Shown here in pieces: positions 42,042 to 50,886 of a stretch of 64,000 bases of DNA. The translations under genes were made by a program, and so were the position numbers. The stretch comes from DATGMP01 sp035293565 (GTDB lineage: Bacteria; Pseudomonadota; Alphaproteobacteria; BOG-932; Roseiterribacteraceae): NCBI GenBank assembly GCA_035293565.1, contig DATGMP010000092.1, positions 33,996-97,995 on the forward strand, written 5' to 3'. The notes under the pieces were generated by a model. The model saw only the letters and a program-made list of their open reading frames with translations. It searched no databases and had not been told where the DNA came from. Positions within the stretch are counted from its first letter, which is position 1, and every line of letters starts with the position of its first letter.

Positions 42042-43586
42042 ATGATCGATATTGCGCCCCGCGAATGGTGGGGTCGCCCGGTCGTCGTTGGCGGCGGCGT
42101 CGCGGGCGGTGTCGCCGCGCTGACACTTTCGGCCCGACCCGTGATCCTGCTCGATCCGGCGCCGGTCGGCGGAGAGGCCGCGAGCCGCTGGGCGCAAGGA
42201 GGGCTGGCGGCTGCGATCGGCGCGGAGGATTCGCCCGAGCAGCACGCCAAGGACACCGTTGCCGCAGGCGCCGGCTTGTGCGACGCGGCGGCGGCGACAA
42301 GGATCACGGCGGCGGGGCCGGCGATCGTCGAGACGCTCGAGCATTATGGCGTGCGCTTCGACCGCGACGCGAACGGCGCGATCGCGCTCGGTCTGGAGGC
42401 GGCCCACGCGCATCGCCGCATCCTCCATGTGCGCGATGCGACCGGCAGCGCGCTGATGCAAGCGATCGGCGGCGCGATCGCTCGCGCGCCCACGATCAGG
42501 CAGCTCACCGGAACGGCGCTCAGAATCGTCGCCACCGACGGCCGCGTCGCCGGGCTGATCGCGAGGCTCGACGATCGCGTCTGCTTCCTGCCGACGTCGG
42601 CCGTGCTGCTCGCGACGGGCGGTATTGGCGGTCTCTGGCAATCGACGACCAATCCCGCCGGAGCTCGCGGCCTCGGATTGGCGTTGGCCGCGCGCGCCGG
42701 TGCGGCGCTCGCCGATCTCGAATTCATGCAGTTCCATCCGACCGCGCTCGCGGTTGGCGCCGATCCCATGCCGCTCATCAGCGAGGCGGTTCGCGGCGAA
42801 GGCGCGGTGCTGGTGGATGCCGAGGGGATTCGCTTCATGGCCGATCTTCCCGGTCGCGATCTCGCGCCCCGCGATGTTCTTGCGCGCGCGGTGTTCGCGC
42901 AATGGGCCAAAGGTGGAAAAGCTGCGCTCGATGTGCGGCACTGGCCGGAAGGCAAGTTCGCCGGGCGCTTTCCGAATATCCACCGGGTGCTCGCTTCTTT
43001 CGGACTTGATCCCGCGCGCGATCCGATCCCCGTGCGCCCGGCGGCGCATTATCATATGGGCGGAATCAAGGTGGGCCCGACGGGCCGTACTGGAATCGAC
43101 GGTCTATGGGCGGCAGGCGAGGTTGCTTGCACCGGGCTCCACGGCGCCAATCGGCTCGCATCCAATTCGCTGCTTGAAGCCGCGGTCTGCGGCAAGTGGG
43201 CCGCTGAAGATATGCTGGGGACCGATCTGCCTCATGTCCAGCCGGATGCGGCGCGCGGTATCGATGTTCCGGAGCATGGCGGCCGGCAGGCGCTCGCAGC
43301 GGCGCGCGCGGTCATGGACCTCTATGTCGGCGTCGTCCGCAATGCGAGCGGACTGGCGACCGCGCTCGAAACCTTGGACGATCTGCGCCGCGACGCCGCG
43401 GGCACAAACGCCGACGATGCTCTGTCGGTCGCGCTCTTGATCGCACGCGCCGCGGCACGACGTCCGGAGAGCATCGGCGCCCATTGGCGCTCCGATGCCA
43501 TTCCAGCCGACCGGCCGCCGCAGCATTCGGAGTCGCGGTGGGAGCAGCTGGATTCGAATCCCCCTACCCGAAGGGAGGGGAAATGA
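42042..43586 (+). CDS. nadB: L-aspartate oxidase
   Basis: 514 residues. It oxidises aspartate to iminoaspartate with FAD for NAD synthesis. FAD motif VVVGGGVAGGVAAL is at the start, then EAASRWAQGGLAAAIG, the catalytic-site EFMQFHPTAL, and AAHYHMGGIKVGPTGRTGI with the C-terminal GANRLASNSLLEAAVCG. This distinguishes it from fumarate reductase flavoproteins by length and context. No nadA or nadC flanks it, so it is an orphan nadB. The C-terminal 50 residues are shorter than in E. coli NadB. Confidence 0.93.
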   Translation: MIDIAPREWWGRPVVVGGGVAGGVAALTLSARPVILLDPAPVGGEAASRWAQGGLAAAIGAEDSPEQHAKDTVAAGAGLCDAAAATRITAAGPAIVETLEHYGVRFDRDANGAIALGLEAAHAHRRILHVRDATGSALMQAIGGAIARAPTIRQLTGTALRIVATDGRVAGLIARLDDRVCFLPTSAVLLATGGIGGLWQSTTNPAGARGLGLALAARAGAALADLEFMQFHPTALAVGADPMPLISEAVRGEGAVLVDAEGIRFMADLPGRDLAPRDVLARAVFAQWAKGGKAALDVRHWPEGKFAGRFPNIHRVLASFGLDPARDPIPVRPAAHYHMGGIKVGPTGRTGIDGLWAAGEVACTGLHGANRLASNSLLEAAVCGKWAAEDMLGTDLPHVQPDAARGIDVPEHGGRQALAAARAVMDLYVGVVRNASGLATALETLDDLRRDAAGTNADDALSVALLIARAAARRPESIGAHWRSDAIPADRPPQHSESRWEQLDSNPPTRREGK

Positions 43587-43590
43587 AACG

Positions 43591-44232
43591 TCACCGCTTG
43601 ATCTGCGGCTGCTTCACGACGCGCAGATAAGGCTTCAGCGTTTTCCAGCCTTCCGGGAAGCGCTTCTTGGCGTCCTCGTCGGAGAGCGAGGGGACGATGA
43701 TCACGTCCTGACCATCCTTCCAGTTCACCGGCGTGGCCACCTTGTGCTGATCGGTCAGCTGCAGGCTATCGATGACCCGCAGGATCTCGTCGAAGTTGCG
43801 GCCGGTGGAAGGCGGATAGGTGATCGTCAACCGTACCTTCTTCTCGGGATCGATGACGAACACCGAGCGGACCGTCACTTTCGGGTCAGCCTCGGGATGG
43901 ATCATGTCGTAGAGCTTCGAGACCTTCTGGTCGGAGTCGGCGATGACCGGGAAATTCAGCTTCTGGCCCTGGGTCTCCTCGATGTCCTTCTCCCAGCCCT
44001 TATGGGAGTCGGCCGGGTCGACCGAGAGGCCGATCACCTTGGCATTGCGCTTGTCGAATTCCGGCTTGATCCGCGCCACCTCGGCAAGCTCGGTCGTGCA
44101 GACCGGCGTGTAATCCTTGGGATGGCTGAAGAGAACGCCCCAGCTCGACCCCAACCAGGAATGGAAATGGATCGGGCCCTGCGTCGAATCCTGCGTGAAA
44201 TCCGGTGCGATCTGTCCCAACTGGATAGCCAT
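43591..44232 (-). CDS. 1-Cys peroxiredoxin (Prx6 type)
   Basis: 213 residues. Peroxidatic Cys45 sits in HPKDYTPVCTTELAEV; no other Cys occurs in the protein, so there is no resolving Cys. The C-terminal domain has the Prx6-type extension with WKDGQDVIIVPSLSDEDAK and the terminal FPEGWKTLKPYLRVV. It reduces peroxides with an external thiol such as glutathione. It is convergent with nadB and divergent from the cysteine synthase, with no regulatory gene next to it. Confidence 0.95.
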   Translation of the reverse strand: MAIQLGQIAPDFTQDSTQGPIHFHSWLGSSWGVLFSHPKDYTPVCTTELAEVARIKPEFDKRNAKVIGLSVDPADSHKGWEKDIEETQGQKLNFPVIADSDQKVSKLYDMIHPEADPKVTVRSVFVIDPEKKVRLTITYPPSTGRNFDEILRVIDSLQLTDQHKVATPVNWKDGQDVIIVPSLSDEDAKKRFPEGWKTLKPYLRVVKQPQIKR

Positions 44233-44409
44233 AGGGATCTCTCCTCAATGATGGTCGGCGGCCCGCGTTTACCTTACCCGACCATGTAGGCGCGCGGAAC
44301 GAAATTCCAATCGCGGCTGGAGTTGACGGACCAACCACACCACATGGCTGGCAATGCCGACCGATAGGTGGCACAAAACGCCCGCTTTCGACGCAACGAG
44401 CTTTTCGCA

Positions 44410-45411
44410 ATGACCACGATCCGCCAGGGATTCCTCGACAGCATCGGCCACACGCCGATGATCCGGCTTCGCAAGGCCTCGGAGATTACAGGGTGCGACA
44501 TTCTGGGCAAGGCCGAGTTCGTCAATCCAGGCGGATCGGTCAAGGACCGGGCGGCGCTCGCCATCATCGAGGATGCCGAGGCAAAAGGGTTGATCCGGCC
44601 GGGCGGCACGATCGTCGAAGGGACGGCGGGCAATACCGGGATCGGGCTGGCGCTGGTGGGCAATGCGCGCGGATATCGGACTGTGATCGTGATGCCGGAG
44701 ACGCAGAGCCAGGAGAAGAAGGACTTCATCCGCCTGATCGGCGCCGAGCTGAAGCTGGTGCCCGCCGCGCCCTATGCCGATCCCGGCAATTACGTTCACG
44801 TTTCCAATCGCCTCGCCCAGGAGCTCAATGAGACCGAGCCGAATGGCGCGATCTGGGCCAACCAGTTCGACAATACGGCCAACCGGGAAGGCCATCGCCG
44901 CACGACGGGGCCCGAGATCTGGGAGGATACTGGCGGCCGGATCGACGCATTCACTTGCGCGGTCGGCACCGGCGGCACGATCGCCGGGGTCGGCATGGCG
45001 CTCAAGGAACGTAATCCCAATATCCGGATCGTGGTTGCGGACCCGATGGGCGCCTCGCTTTACAGCTATTACAAGACCGGCCAGCTGGCCGCGCAGGGCA
45101 CCTCGATCACCGAGGGTATCGGCACCAGCCGGATCACGGCCAATCTGAACGGGGCGCCGATCGACGATGCGGTCCAGGTTCCCGACGACGAGGCGCTGCC
45201 GGTGATCTTCGATCTGGTGAAGGAGGAGGGCTTGGTCCTGGGCGGCTCCTCCGGGATCAATGTCGCTGGCGCGATCCAGGTGGCGCGCCAGATGGGGCCG
45301 GGCCACCGGATCGTGACGATCCTGGCCGACGGGGGCGCCCGCTATCAGTCCAAGCTGTTCAACCCGGAATTCCTGAAATCAAAGGGCCTGCCGGTCCCGA
45401 GCTGGCTCTAA
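44410..45411 (+). CDS. cysK: Cysteine synthase family, CysK-like
   Basis: 333 residues from the ATG at 44410; an in-frame GTG at 44368 would add 14 residues. PLP-binding Lys lies in NPGGSVKDRAA, and the phosphate loop is EGTAGNTGIGLAL. The substrate loop QFDNTANREGHRRTTGPEI matches O-acetylserine sulfhydrylases of this longer subgroup. The reaction is O-acetylserine plus sulfide giving cysteine. It is divergent from the peroxiredoxin, and no serine acetyltransferase is nearby. Cystathionine-type alternatives are less likely because of length and motifs. Confidence 0.9.
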   Translation: MTTIRQGFLDSIGHTPMIRLRKASEITGCDILGKAEFVNPGGSVKDRAALAIIEDAEAKGLIRPGGTIVEGTAGNTGIGLALVGNARGYRTVIVMPETQSQEKKDFIRLIGAELKLVPAAPYADPGNYVHVSNRLAQELNETEPNGAIWANQFDNTANREGHRRTTGPEIWEDTGGRIDAFTCAVGTGGTIAGVGMALKERNPNIRIVVADPMGASLYSYYKTGQLAAQGTSITEGIGTSRITANLNGAPIDDAVQVPDDEALPVIFDLVKEEGLVLGGSSGINVAGAIQVARQMGPGHRIVTILADGGARYQSKLFNPEFLKSKGLPVPSWL

Positions 45412-45435
45412 TCCCGATCGTCCCGGACAGCTTGT

Positions 45436-45453
45436 CGCGCGGCCGTCCGCGCG
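45436..45453 (+). terminator. GC-rich hairpin after cysK
   Basis: CGCGCGG-CCGT-CCGCGCG forms a 7-bp GC stem 24 bp after the stop, without a T-tract. It is a possible pause site or weak terminator. Confidence 0.35.
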
Positions 45454-45509
45454 GGAACCGTTGCTCTCGCGCGTACCCGCTTTAATGGGGGCCAAGAGGA
45501 GACGAGGTG

Positions 45510-46229
45510 ATGCTCAGGCATCGCTGTGCTACGGTGCGGACCGAACGACGATCATGGTTGGGCAACGCCACGGCGTCCGCCGACCGGAGCACGCTCTTGC
45601 TGAAGGACGTCAAAACGCCTGGTGAAGCATCGGTTCGGCGGCTGCGCACGTCCGGAGCCGGTGAGGCTGCCGATGGGGACGAGTTTGACCGCGTGCTGAT
45701 GGCCCGCGTCGTTCAGCGCGACCAGTATGCCTTTGCCGTGCTGGCGGAGCGCCACGCGCCGACCGCGCTGGGTCTGGCGCAGCGGATCGTGCGTAGTGTC
45801 GCCGATGCGGAGGACGTGGTCCAGGAGAGCCTGACCCGGCTCTGGGTGTTCGCCGACCGGTGGAACCCCTCGGGCGCGCGCTTCTCGAGCTGGTTTTACC
45901 GGATCGTCACTAACCAGGCGATCAGCAGGTTGCGCCGCCGAACCGGCGAGCCGCTGGATGCGGTCGACGAGCCCTCCGACGAGAGCCCGAGCCCGCACGA
46001 TCAGGTGGCCGGACATGAGATCGGGAAGGCGATCGCCGAGGCGATCGGCCGGCTGCCGCCGCGGCAGCGGGCGGCGATCGCACTCTGTTATGACCAGGGC
46101 CTTTCCTGCGCCGAGGCCGCGGAAGCCATGGGGGTGTCGATCGGCACGATGGAAAGTCTTTTGTTTCGGGCTCGCCGGAGCCTTCGGGAATGGCTGGGGC
46201 CCCTCGAGGGCGAGCTCGGGGAGCGTTGA
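45510..46229 (+). CDS. ECF-type RNA polymerase sigma factor
   Basis: 239 residues from the ATG at 45510 (GAGGAG upstream). It has an unusual 60-residue N-terminal extension before sigma-2 (AFAVLAERHAPTALGLAQRI, EDVVQESLTRLWVF). The sigma-4 region follows, with LPPRQRAAIALCYDQGLSCAEA and GTMESLLFRARRSL. An internal Met at 45699 would remove the extension. The anti-sigma gene starts 3 bp after the stop. Its group is the metal-stress type by context, where CnrH-like sigma factors are controlled by a membrane anti-sigma and a periplasmic sensor. Confidence 0.9.
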   Translation: MLRHRCATVRTERRSWLGNATASADRSTLLLKDVKTPGEASVRRLRTSGAGEAADGDEFDRVLMARVVQRDQYAFAVLAERHAPTALGLAQRIVRSVADAEDVVQESLTRLWVFADRWNPSGARFSSWFYRIVTNQAISRLRRRTGEPLDAVDEPSDESPSPHDQVAGHEIGKAIAEAIGRLPPRQRAAIALCYDQGLSCAEAAEAMGVSIGTMESLLFRARRSLREWLGPLEGELGER

Positions 46230-46232
46230 GAG

Positions 46233-46658
46233 ATGGATAGGAAGAAGCTGCTCAAATATCTCGACCGTCATGGCGGCAAGCTGGAGAACTGGCCGGACGA
46301 GGCGGCGCGCGAGGCGCGTCAACTGCTCGCCCGCTGCCAGGAGTCGCGACGGTCCTTCGGCGCCTGCCGCCGTGTAGAAGCCTGGCTGGAATCGACCCGG
46401 CCATCGGTGGATTCGATTTGTGCCACGCGGGTCGTTTCACGCGCCCTTCGCGACATCCGCGACCTGCCGCCAAAGCGCAGCCTCTTCGACCGCTTGACGC
46501 CGGTTCTCGCCATTCCGGCGCCGAGGCTCGCCTTTGCCGCCCTGGCGACCGCCATCGGATTCGCTGTCGGTCTCTGGCTCGGTATTCCTGGAGCCGATCT
46601 CACGGCAGGGCCACATGGCCTGCCGGTGATCGCGAGCGCGGACGATGTCCTCTTTTAG
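46233..46658 (+). CDS. Membrane anti-sigma factor (CnrY-like by position)
   Basis: 141 residues. The N-terminal about 90 residues are charged and cytoplasmic, with KLLKYLDRHGGKLENWPDEA. A single hydrophobic segment (about 100-118, LAFAALATAIGFAVGLWLGI) precedes a short periplasmic tail. This is the layout of a small anti-sigma with one helix. It starts 3 bp after the sigma gene and overlaps the sensor-like gene by 14 bp. No zinc-binding ZAS motif (HxxxCxxC) is visible. Confidence 0.75.
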   Translation: MDRKKLLKYLDRHGGKLENWPDEAAREARQLLARCQESRRSFGACRRVEAWLESTRPSVDSICATRVVSRALRDIRDLPPKRSLFDRLTPVLAIPAPRLAFAALATAIGFAVGLWLGIPGADLTAGPHGLPVIASADDVLF

Positions 46659-47121
46659 CATCGCGACGCGCCGGACCCGCGAGCCCAGACGCTTTCCTTG
46701 GTTAGCCGCTTCGGTCGCGGTCAATCTGATTTTCATCGGCTTGACGCTCTCCTGGGCGCTCGGCATGCGCGCGCATCAGCCGCTCTTCGGCTGGCAGCGC
46801 GAGCTGATCAGCGAGCTTTCACCAGCCGACGCAGCGATCGCGAGCAAGACCGCCGATCGGCTGGAGCAGGTACAGGACCGCACCGACAAGATGCTGGCCG
46901 AGCAATACGAGTCGCTGAAGACAGCGCTTCGCGCTCAGCCTTTCGATGCCGCCGCATGTCAGAAGGTGCTGGACCAGATGGCCTTCATCCGCGACGACCA
47001 GCAGATTTCCTTCCAGAAGATCTTCGCAGAGGAGGCGGCCGCGCTCTCTCCGGAGGGGCGCTCGAAGCTCGTCGACGCAATGGAGCGCGAAGCGCATCGC
47101 TGGCACGCGCCCTGGCATTGA
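46645..47121 (+). CDS. Periplasmic metal-sensor-like protein (CnrX/Spy type)
   Basis: 158 residues. One N-terminal anchor (about 17-40, FPWLAASVAVNLIFIGLTLSWALG) is followed by a helical periplasmic domain with a heptad-like segment (LEQVQDRTDKMLAEQYESLK). The last residues, REAHRWHAPWH, hold three His, well placed for metal binding. This matches the heavy-metal-resistance family to which CnrX belongs. It overlaps the anti-sigma by 14 bp. By analogy to CnrYXH the complex would release the sigma factor when metal binds; the metal is not predictable. Confidence 0.78.
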   Translation: MSSFSIATRRTREPRRFPWLAASVAVNLIFIGLTLSWALGMRAHQPLFGWQRELISELSPADAAIASKTADRLEQVQDRTDKMLAEQYESLKTALRAQPFDAAACQKVLDQMAFIRDDQQISFQKIFAEEAAALSPEGRSKLVDAMEREAHRWHAPWH

Positions 47122-47167
47122 CGCCCGCCTCGGGTCATCTCAAAAAGAGCCGGCCGTCACTTCGGAG

Positions 47168-47746
47168 ATGCATCGCATGATTTCGATCGATCGCGCGCGC
47201 CGCGGCACGGGTGTCTTGGCGATTGCCATTGCGGCATTGGCGCTTGGCGGCTGCGCGGTTCAACGTGCCGAGGTCGATGAGGGTTTTTCCGGCGAGGCGC
47301 TCGCTGCGCAGGGCACAGGTGCGGGCATCCCAGTGCAGGTCGACGGCCCTGTCGGCAGCGCGCGCGGCGCGGCGCTCGCCGAATCTGTCACGGGCGCGAT
47401 GCCCACCGAGGTCGCAGGCACGGCGGTCCACTACGTTGCGTGCGAGCCCTATCAGGAATGTCCGGGCGATCATGTCGTCTGGACCTTCGGCCCGCCTTCG
47501 GCGCGCTCATCGTGGAATTATCCGGCTGCCTTCCATTTCTATCCCGGCTGGATCGGGAGCTACGAGCCGGGTCCGAACCGCGTTACCGCCAAAGTCGCCC
47601 TCTTCCAGGGTGACAATGTCGTCGCGACCGCCGACGGTCAGGTGGATGCGCCGAACGGCGCCGACGATCCCGCCTTCCGCGCCATGATCGATCAGATGTC
47701 CCGCGCCATCTTCTCTGGCCCCGGGCTGCTCGACGAGTTTTTCTGA
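47168..47746 (+). CDS. Small lipoprotein of unknown function
   Basis: 192 residues from the ATG at 47168 (a second Met at 47177). The signal peptide ends in a lipobox, LALGGC, about residue 29. The mature part has no known domain; it contains VACEPYQECPGDHVVWTFGPPS and ends with FSGPGLLDEFF. It follows the sensor-like gene by 46 bp and may be a member of the regulon's first operon. It is convergent with the VIT gene, one base away. Confidence 0.7.
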   Translation: MHRMISIDRARRGTGVLAIAIAALALGGCAVQRAEVDEGFSGEALAAQGTGAGIPVQVDGPVGSARGAALAESVTGAMPTEVAGTAVHYVACEPYQECPGDHVVWTFGPPSARSSWNYPAAFHFYPGWIGSYEPGPNRVTAKVALFQGDNVVATADGQVDAPNGADDPAFRAMIDQMSRAIFSGPGLLDEFF

Positions 47747-47747
47747 T

Positions 47748-48446
47748 CTAGCCGGACACGGCGCGCGCGATCAGGAAGGCTGCGGCAGCCGCAAGGCCGC
47801 CGATGAGCAGGGTCTGCACGGCCGAGGCGATCGGCTTCACGCCGGTGAGCCAGCCTTTTACGGCGCCGAACAGCGCCAGCGCAGCCAGCGTGATCGCGAT
47901 CGACGCGCGGAGCGCCGGGCGGACTTCCGGTATCAGCATGTAGGGCGCGAGCGGGATCAGTCCGCCCAGGACATACGACGCGCCGATGGTGAGAGCGCTG
48001 GTCGATGCGCGTCCGGCGGGCGGCTTCTCCAGGCCGAGTTCGAAACGCATCATGAAATCGACCCAGCGGTTGCGGTCGCGCGAGAGTGCGGCGACGACCG
48101 TCTCGGCGAGATGGTCGTCGAGCCCTTGCTCGGTCAAGATCACCTTCACCTCGCGCCGCTCCTCGTCGGGCATCTCGTAGGTTTCGCGCATCTCGCGACG
48201 ATATTCGGAGCGGTAATGCTCGGCGTCGGTCCGCGCCGCAAGAAAGCCGCCGAGCCCCATGGCGATTGCGCCAGCCGCCACTTCGGCCAGCCCCGCCGTC
48301 ACGATCAGCCCGTTCGCCGCGATGGCGCCGGTCAGGCCGGCGGCGAGCGCGAACGGCACGGTCAGCCCGTCGGACGTGCCGATGACGACGTCGCGCACCG
48401 TCTCTGAGGCCAGAAAATGGGTTTCGGAATGGGCCGCTTTGGCCAT
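47748..48446 (-). CDS. VIT/CCC1-family transporter
   Basis: 232 residues with five hydrophobic segments. The opening VRDVVIGTSDGLTVPFALAA and GAIAMGLGGFLAARTDAEHY are characteristic of VIT1/CCC1 proteins that move Fe or Mn. The central metal-binding helix region includes EYRREMRETYEMPDEERREV. In bacteria these are probably exporters or ferritin-like-fused transporters; this one has no fused ferritin domain. It faces the metal-sensor gene cluster convergently. Confidence 0.92.
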   Translation of the reverse strand: MAKAAHSETHFLASETVRDVVIGTSDGLTVPFALAAGLTGAIAANGLIVTAGLAEVAAGAIAMGLGGFLAARTDAEHYRSEYRREMRETYEMPDEERREVKVILTEQGLDDHLAETVVAALSRDRNRWVDFMMRFELGLEKPPAGRASTSALTIGASYVLGGLIPLAPYMLIPEVRPALRASIAITLAALALFGAVKGWLTGVKPIASAVQTLLIGGLAAAAAFLIARAVSG

Positions 48447-48591
48447 GGCGCGCTCCCGCTGATTCGCGCGCGGACATTGGCGGAGGCCGGCTTGGGGCGC
48501 AAGCGTGGGACGGAATGCGGCTGCGCGGGCTAGCGTCGCCGGCCCTCGCGGACTAGCCTTTCGGGCAAATCCATCTCTTGGGGAGGAGAAT

Positions 48592-49050
48592 ATGGAACCG
48601 GTCGACTATTTCGCCATCCAAAATCTGGTCTATACCTACGCCGCCAAGATCGATGCCGGCGATTTCGACGCCGTTGGCGCCATGTTCGAGCATGCCGATG
48701 TCTGGTTTCCGGGCGACAAGGAGCCGACCTCCAAAAAGGGCAAGAACATCATGGGGCGGATGATGCATGAATGGACGCGCCGTTATCCCGAGACCGGCAA
48801 TCCGCGGACCCGACATGTCACGACCAACCTCATCATCGAACCCGACGGTCCCAACAAGGCGCGTGGTCAATGCTATGTCGTCGTCTTCCAGCAGACGCCG
48901 GCCTTCAAGCTGCAGCCGGTCATCGCCGGCACCTATATCGATCGGTTCGAGAAGGTCGATGGCAAGTGGCGTTTCTCCGAGCGGCGTGAGGTGATGGACT
49001 TGATCGGCGATCTCAGCCATCACCTGCTGCAGCCTTTCGGCCCCGGCTGA
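48592..49050 (+). CDS. SnoaL/NTF2-like protein
   Basis: 152 residues from the ATG at 48592 (GGGAGGAGAA upstream). The NTF2 fold is shown by EPVDYFAIQNLVYTYAAKIDAGD at the N-terminus, GMRHTTTNLIIEP-like text (RHVTTNLIIEPDG) and the C-terminal YIDRFEKVDGKWRFSERRE. Relatives include dehydratases, isomerases and hydroxylases acting on small aromatics or steroids. Asp22 and the later His/Arg pair are candidates for the active site. No pathway partner is clear. Confidence 0.85.
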   Translation: MEPVDYFAIQNLVYTYAAKIDAGDFDAVGAMFEHADVWFPGDKEPTSKKGKNIMGRMMHEWTRRYPETGNPRTRHVTTNLIIEPDGPNKARGQCYVVVFQQTPAFKLQPVIAGTYIDRFEKVDGKWRFSERREVMDLIGDLSHHLLQPFGPG

Positions 49051-49084
49051 ACAGACGAGACAGGATCGAGGGAGAAATCAATTG

Positions 49085-49549
49085 ATGCGATCGATGATTG
49101 TTCGGCTTGGCTGCTGCTCGCTGGCGGCTTTGCTGCTCGCCTCTTGCGCCGGGACCAAGGCGCTCAGGCCGCCCGCGCCACCGGACACGGATTGGAGCCA
49201 GGCGGAAACGGTGACGGTGAAGCTCGCCGATTTCGAGTATCAACCCGAGACGCTCGAGCTCAAGGTGCGGCAGCCGATTCACCTCGTGCTGGTGAACACC
49301 GGCAGCGGCGAGCATGATTTCAGCGCGCCCGCTTTCTTCTCCGCCGTGATGTACCGGCCGGGAAGCATCGTCGCGCCCGACGGCGACATTGTCGTGCCGG
49401 AAGGTCAGACCAAGTCGTTCGACATACTGCCGATCGCCGGCGGCACCTACGACCTCGAATGCACCGAGTTCCTACACAGCCTATTCGGCATGACGGGCAA
49501 GATCGAGGTGGAGGCCGGCAACGGCCAGACTCCGCTGACGCTAAATTAA
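49085..49549 (+). CDS. Cupredoxin-like copper lipoprotein
   Basis: 154 residues from the ATG at 49085. The signal peptide ends in a lipobox at Cys21 (LLASC). The remaining sequence is a beta-barrel with a complete type-1 copper set: His77 (GEHDF), Cys126, His131 and Met136 (CTEFLHSLFGM, spacing x4, x4). This supports a mononuclear blue-copper electron carrier anchored at the membrane. Upstream is the SnoaL gene, 34 bp away; a GST follows 25 bp downstream. Confidence 0.8.
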   Translation: MRSMIVRLGCCSLAALLLASCAGTKALRPPAPPDTDWSQAETVTVKLADFEYQPETLELKVRQPIHLVLVNTGSGEHDFSAPAFFSAVMYRPGSIVAPDGDIVVPEGQTKSFDILPIAGGTYDLECTEFLHSLFGMTGKIEVEAGNGQTPLTLN

Positions 49550-49574
49550 TGACGAAGAGGGGGAGGGGGCACCC

Positions 49575-50207
49575 GTGATCACGATCTACCATCTGGAGAA
49601 TTCGCGCTCGGAACGGGTAATCTGGCTGATGGAGGAGCTGGGTCTTCCCTACGAGCTGAAGCGCTTCCCGCGCGGGCCCGACATGCGCGCGACCGACGCG
49701 CTGCGCCAGATCCATCCGCTCGGCAAGTCGCCCATCATTCGCGACGGCGACACGCTGCTCATCGAATCCGGCGCCATCCTCGAATACATCGTCAATCGCC
49801 ATGGCGGCGGACGGTTCGGCGTTCCGGCTTCCTCGCCTGACTATGCTGCCTATCTGCAATGGATGCATTTCGCCGAAGGCTCGGCGATGATGCAGTTCGT
49901 GATGAATCTGTTCGTCGGCGGCTTCATACCGGGTTTCGACCAATCCTCGCCCTTCGTGCAGAGCACCAAGGACGCGACCGCAAAACTGCTGCGGTTCCTC
50001 GACGATTCGCTTGCGGGAAAGGATTATTTCGCCGGCAGCGCCTTCAGCGCCGCCGACATCATGATGATCTACTGCTTCCGCATCGTCCGCGGCTATTTGC
50101 AAACCGACATGAGCCTTTATCCGACACTCGCCCACTGGATCGATCGCGTCGAAAACCGTCCCGCCTACAAGAAGGCGATGGCCATCGCAAACGAGAAGGC
50201 TGGCTGA
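49575..50207 (+). CDS. Glutathione S-transferase
   Basis: 210 residues. Thioredoxin-like N-terminal domain opens with TIYHLENSRSERVIWLMEEL, and the glutathione-binding loop is SPIIRDGDTLLIESGAILEYI. The helical C-terminal domain is complete, ending with the SAFSAADIMMIY capping helix. Ser9 or Ser11 is likely the thiol-activating residue. It conjugates or reduces electrophiles, or acts as a glutathione-dependent isomerase; the substrate is unknown. It is convergent with the CMD gene. Confidence 0.93.
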   Translation: MITIYHLENSRSERVIWLMEELGLPYELKRFPRGPDMRATDALRQIHPLGKSPIIRDGDTLLIESGAILEYIVNRHGGGRFGVPASSPDYAAYLQWMHFAEGSAMMQFVMNLFVGGFIPGFDQSSPFVQSTKDATAKLLRFLDDSLAGKDYFAGSAFSAADIMMIYCFRIVRGYLQTDMSLYPTLAHWIDRVENRPAYKKAMAIANEKAG

Positions 50208-50213
50208 GCGCGC

Positions 50214-50768
50214 TTACTGCGTGCTGCGGTTGACGACGTTCTTCCAGTCGAGCGGCGCGCCGTCGAGCTCGACGCCGCAGGTCTCGAGGAAGCGGCTCAC
50301 CGCCATGTAGAGGCCGATCACCATGATCAGGTCGAGCACCTCCTCGTCCGGAAGGTGCTTGCGCACGGCGCCGAGCGTCGCGTCGCTTGCGCGAACGTTC
50401 AACACCACGTCGTCGGTGAAGTCGAGCACGGCCTGCTGCACATCGGACAGCACGCCAGGATGCTGGCCGCCATGCTTGATCGCCTCGATCTGCGCGTCGC
50501 CGTGGCCCACCTGCCGCGCCAGCGCCTCATGTTGGTAGGTCTCGTAGCGCGACTTTGAGAGATAGCCCACGCGCAGGATCGCGATCTCGCGAAGATTGGC
50601 CGGCAGCTTCGAGGGACCATAGAAGGCGCCCGAGAACTTTCCGAAGCCTTCGAATACTGCTGGTGATGCTCCGGCCATCATCTTCACCACATTGATCGGC
50701 GCCGCCTCGAACTGCTTGCGAATATTGTCCGGCAGCTTGGCCGGATCCGGATAGGGAATGCGCGGCAT
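50214..50768 (-). CDS. Carboxymuconolactone decarboxylase-family protein
   Basis: 184 residues from the ATG at 50768. The CMD helix pair is visible as REIAILRVGYLSKSRYETYQHEALARQVG. The CxxC motif of AhpD-like members is absent (SRYETYQH in that place), so it is not an AhpD-type peroxidase reductant. Family members include decarboxylases of beta-keto acids and redox-inactive proteins. It is divergent from the ArsR gene, which lies 118 bp away. Confidence 0.85.
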   Translation of the reverse strand: MPRIPYPDPAKLPDNIRKQFEAAPINVVKMMAGASPAVFEGFGKFSGAFYGPSKLPANLREIAILRVGYLSKSRYETYQHEALARQVGHGDAQIEAIKHGGQHPGVLSDVQQAVLDFTDDVVLNVRASDATLGAVRKHLPDEEVLDLIMVIGLYMAVSRFLETCGVELDGAPLDWKNVVNRSTQ

Positions 50769-50886
50769 CGAGGTCTCCTCCTGGTCAATTGTCGTTTGCT
50801 CGCTCGGCCGCCGCACTTTGCGTTCCCTCACAACCCTAAACAAGCCTCCTCTTGACATGTAACTAAAAGGTTACATATTTAGCCCC

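Noticed and set aside
43541..43575. GGATTCGAATCC resembling a tRNA T-loop
   Set aside because: It lies inside the end of nadB and has no acceptor or anticodon stem around it.
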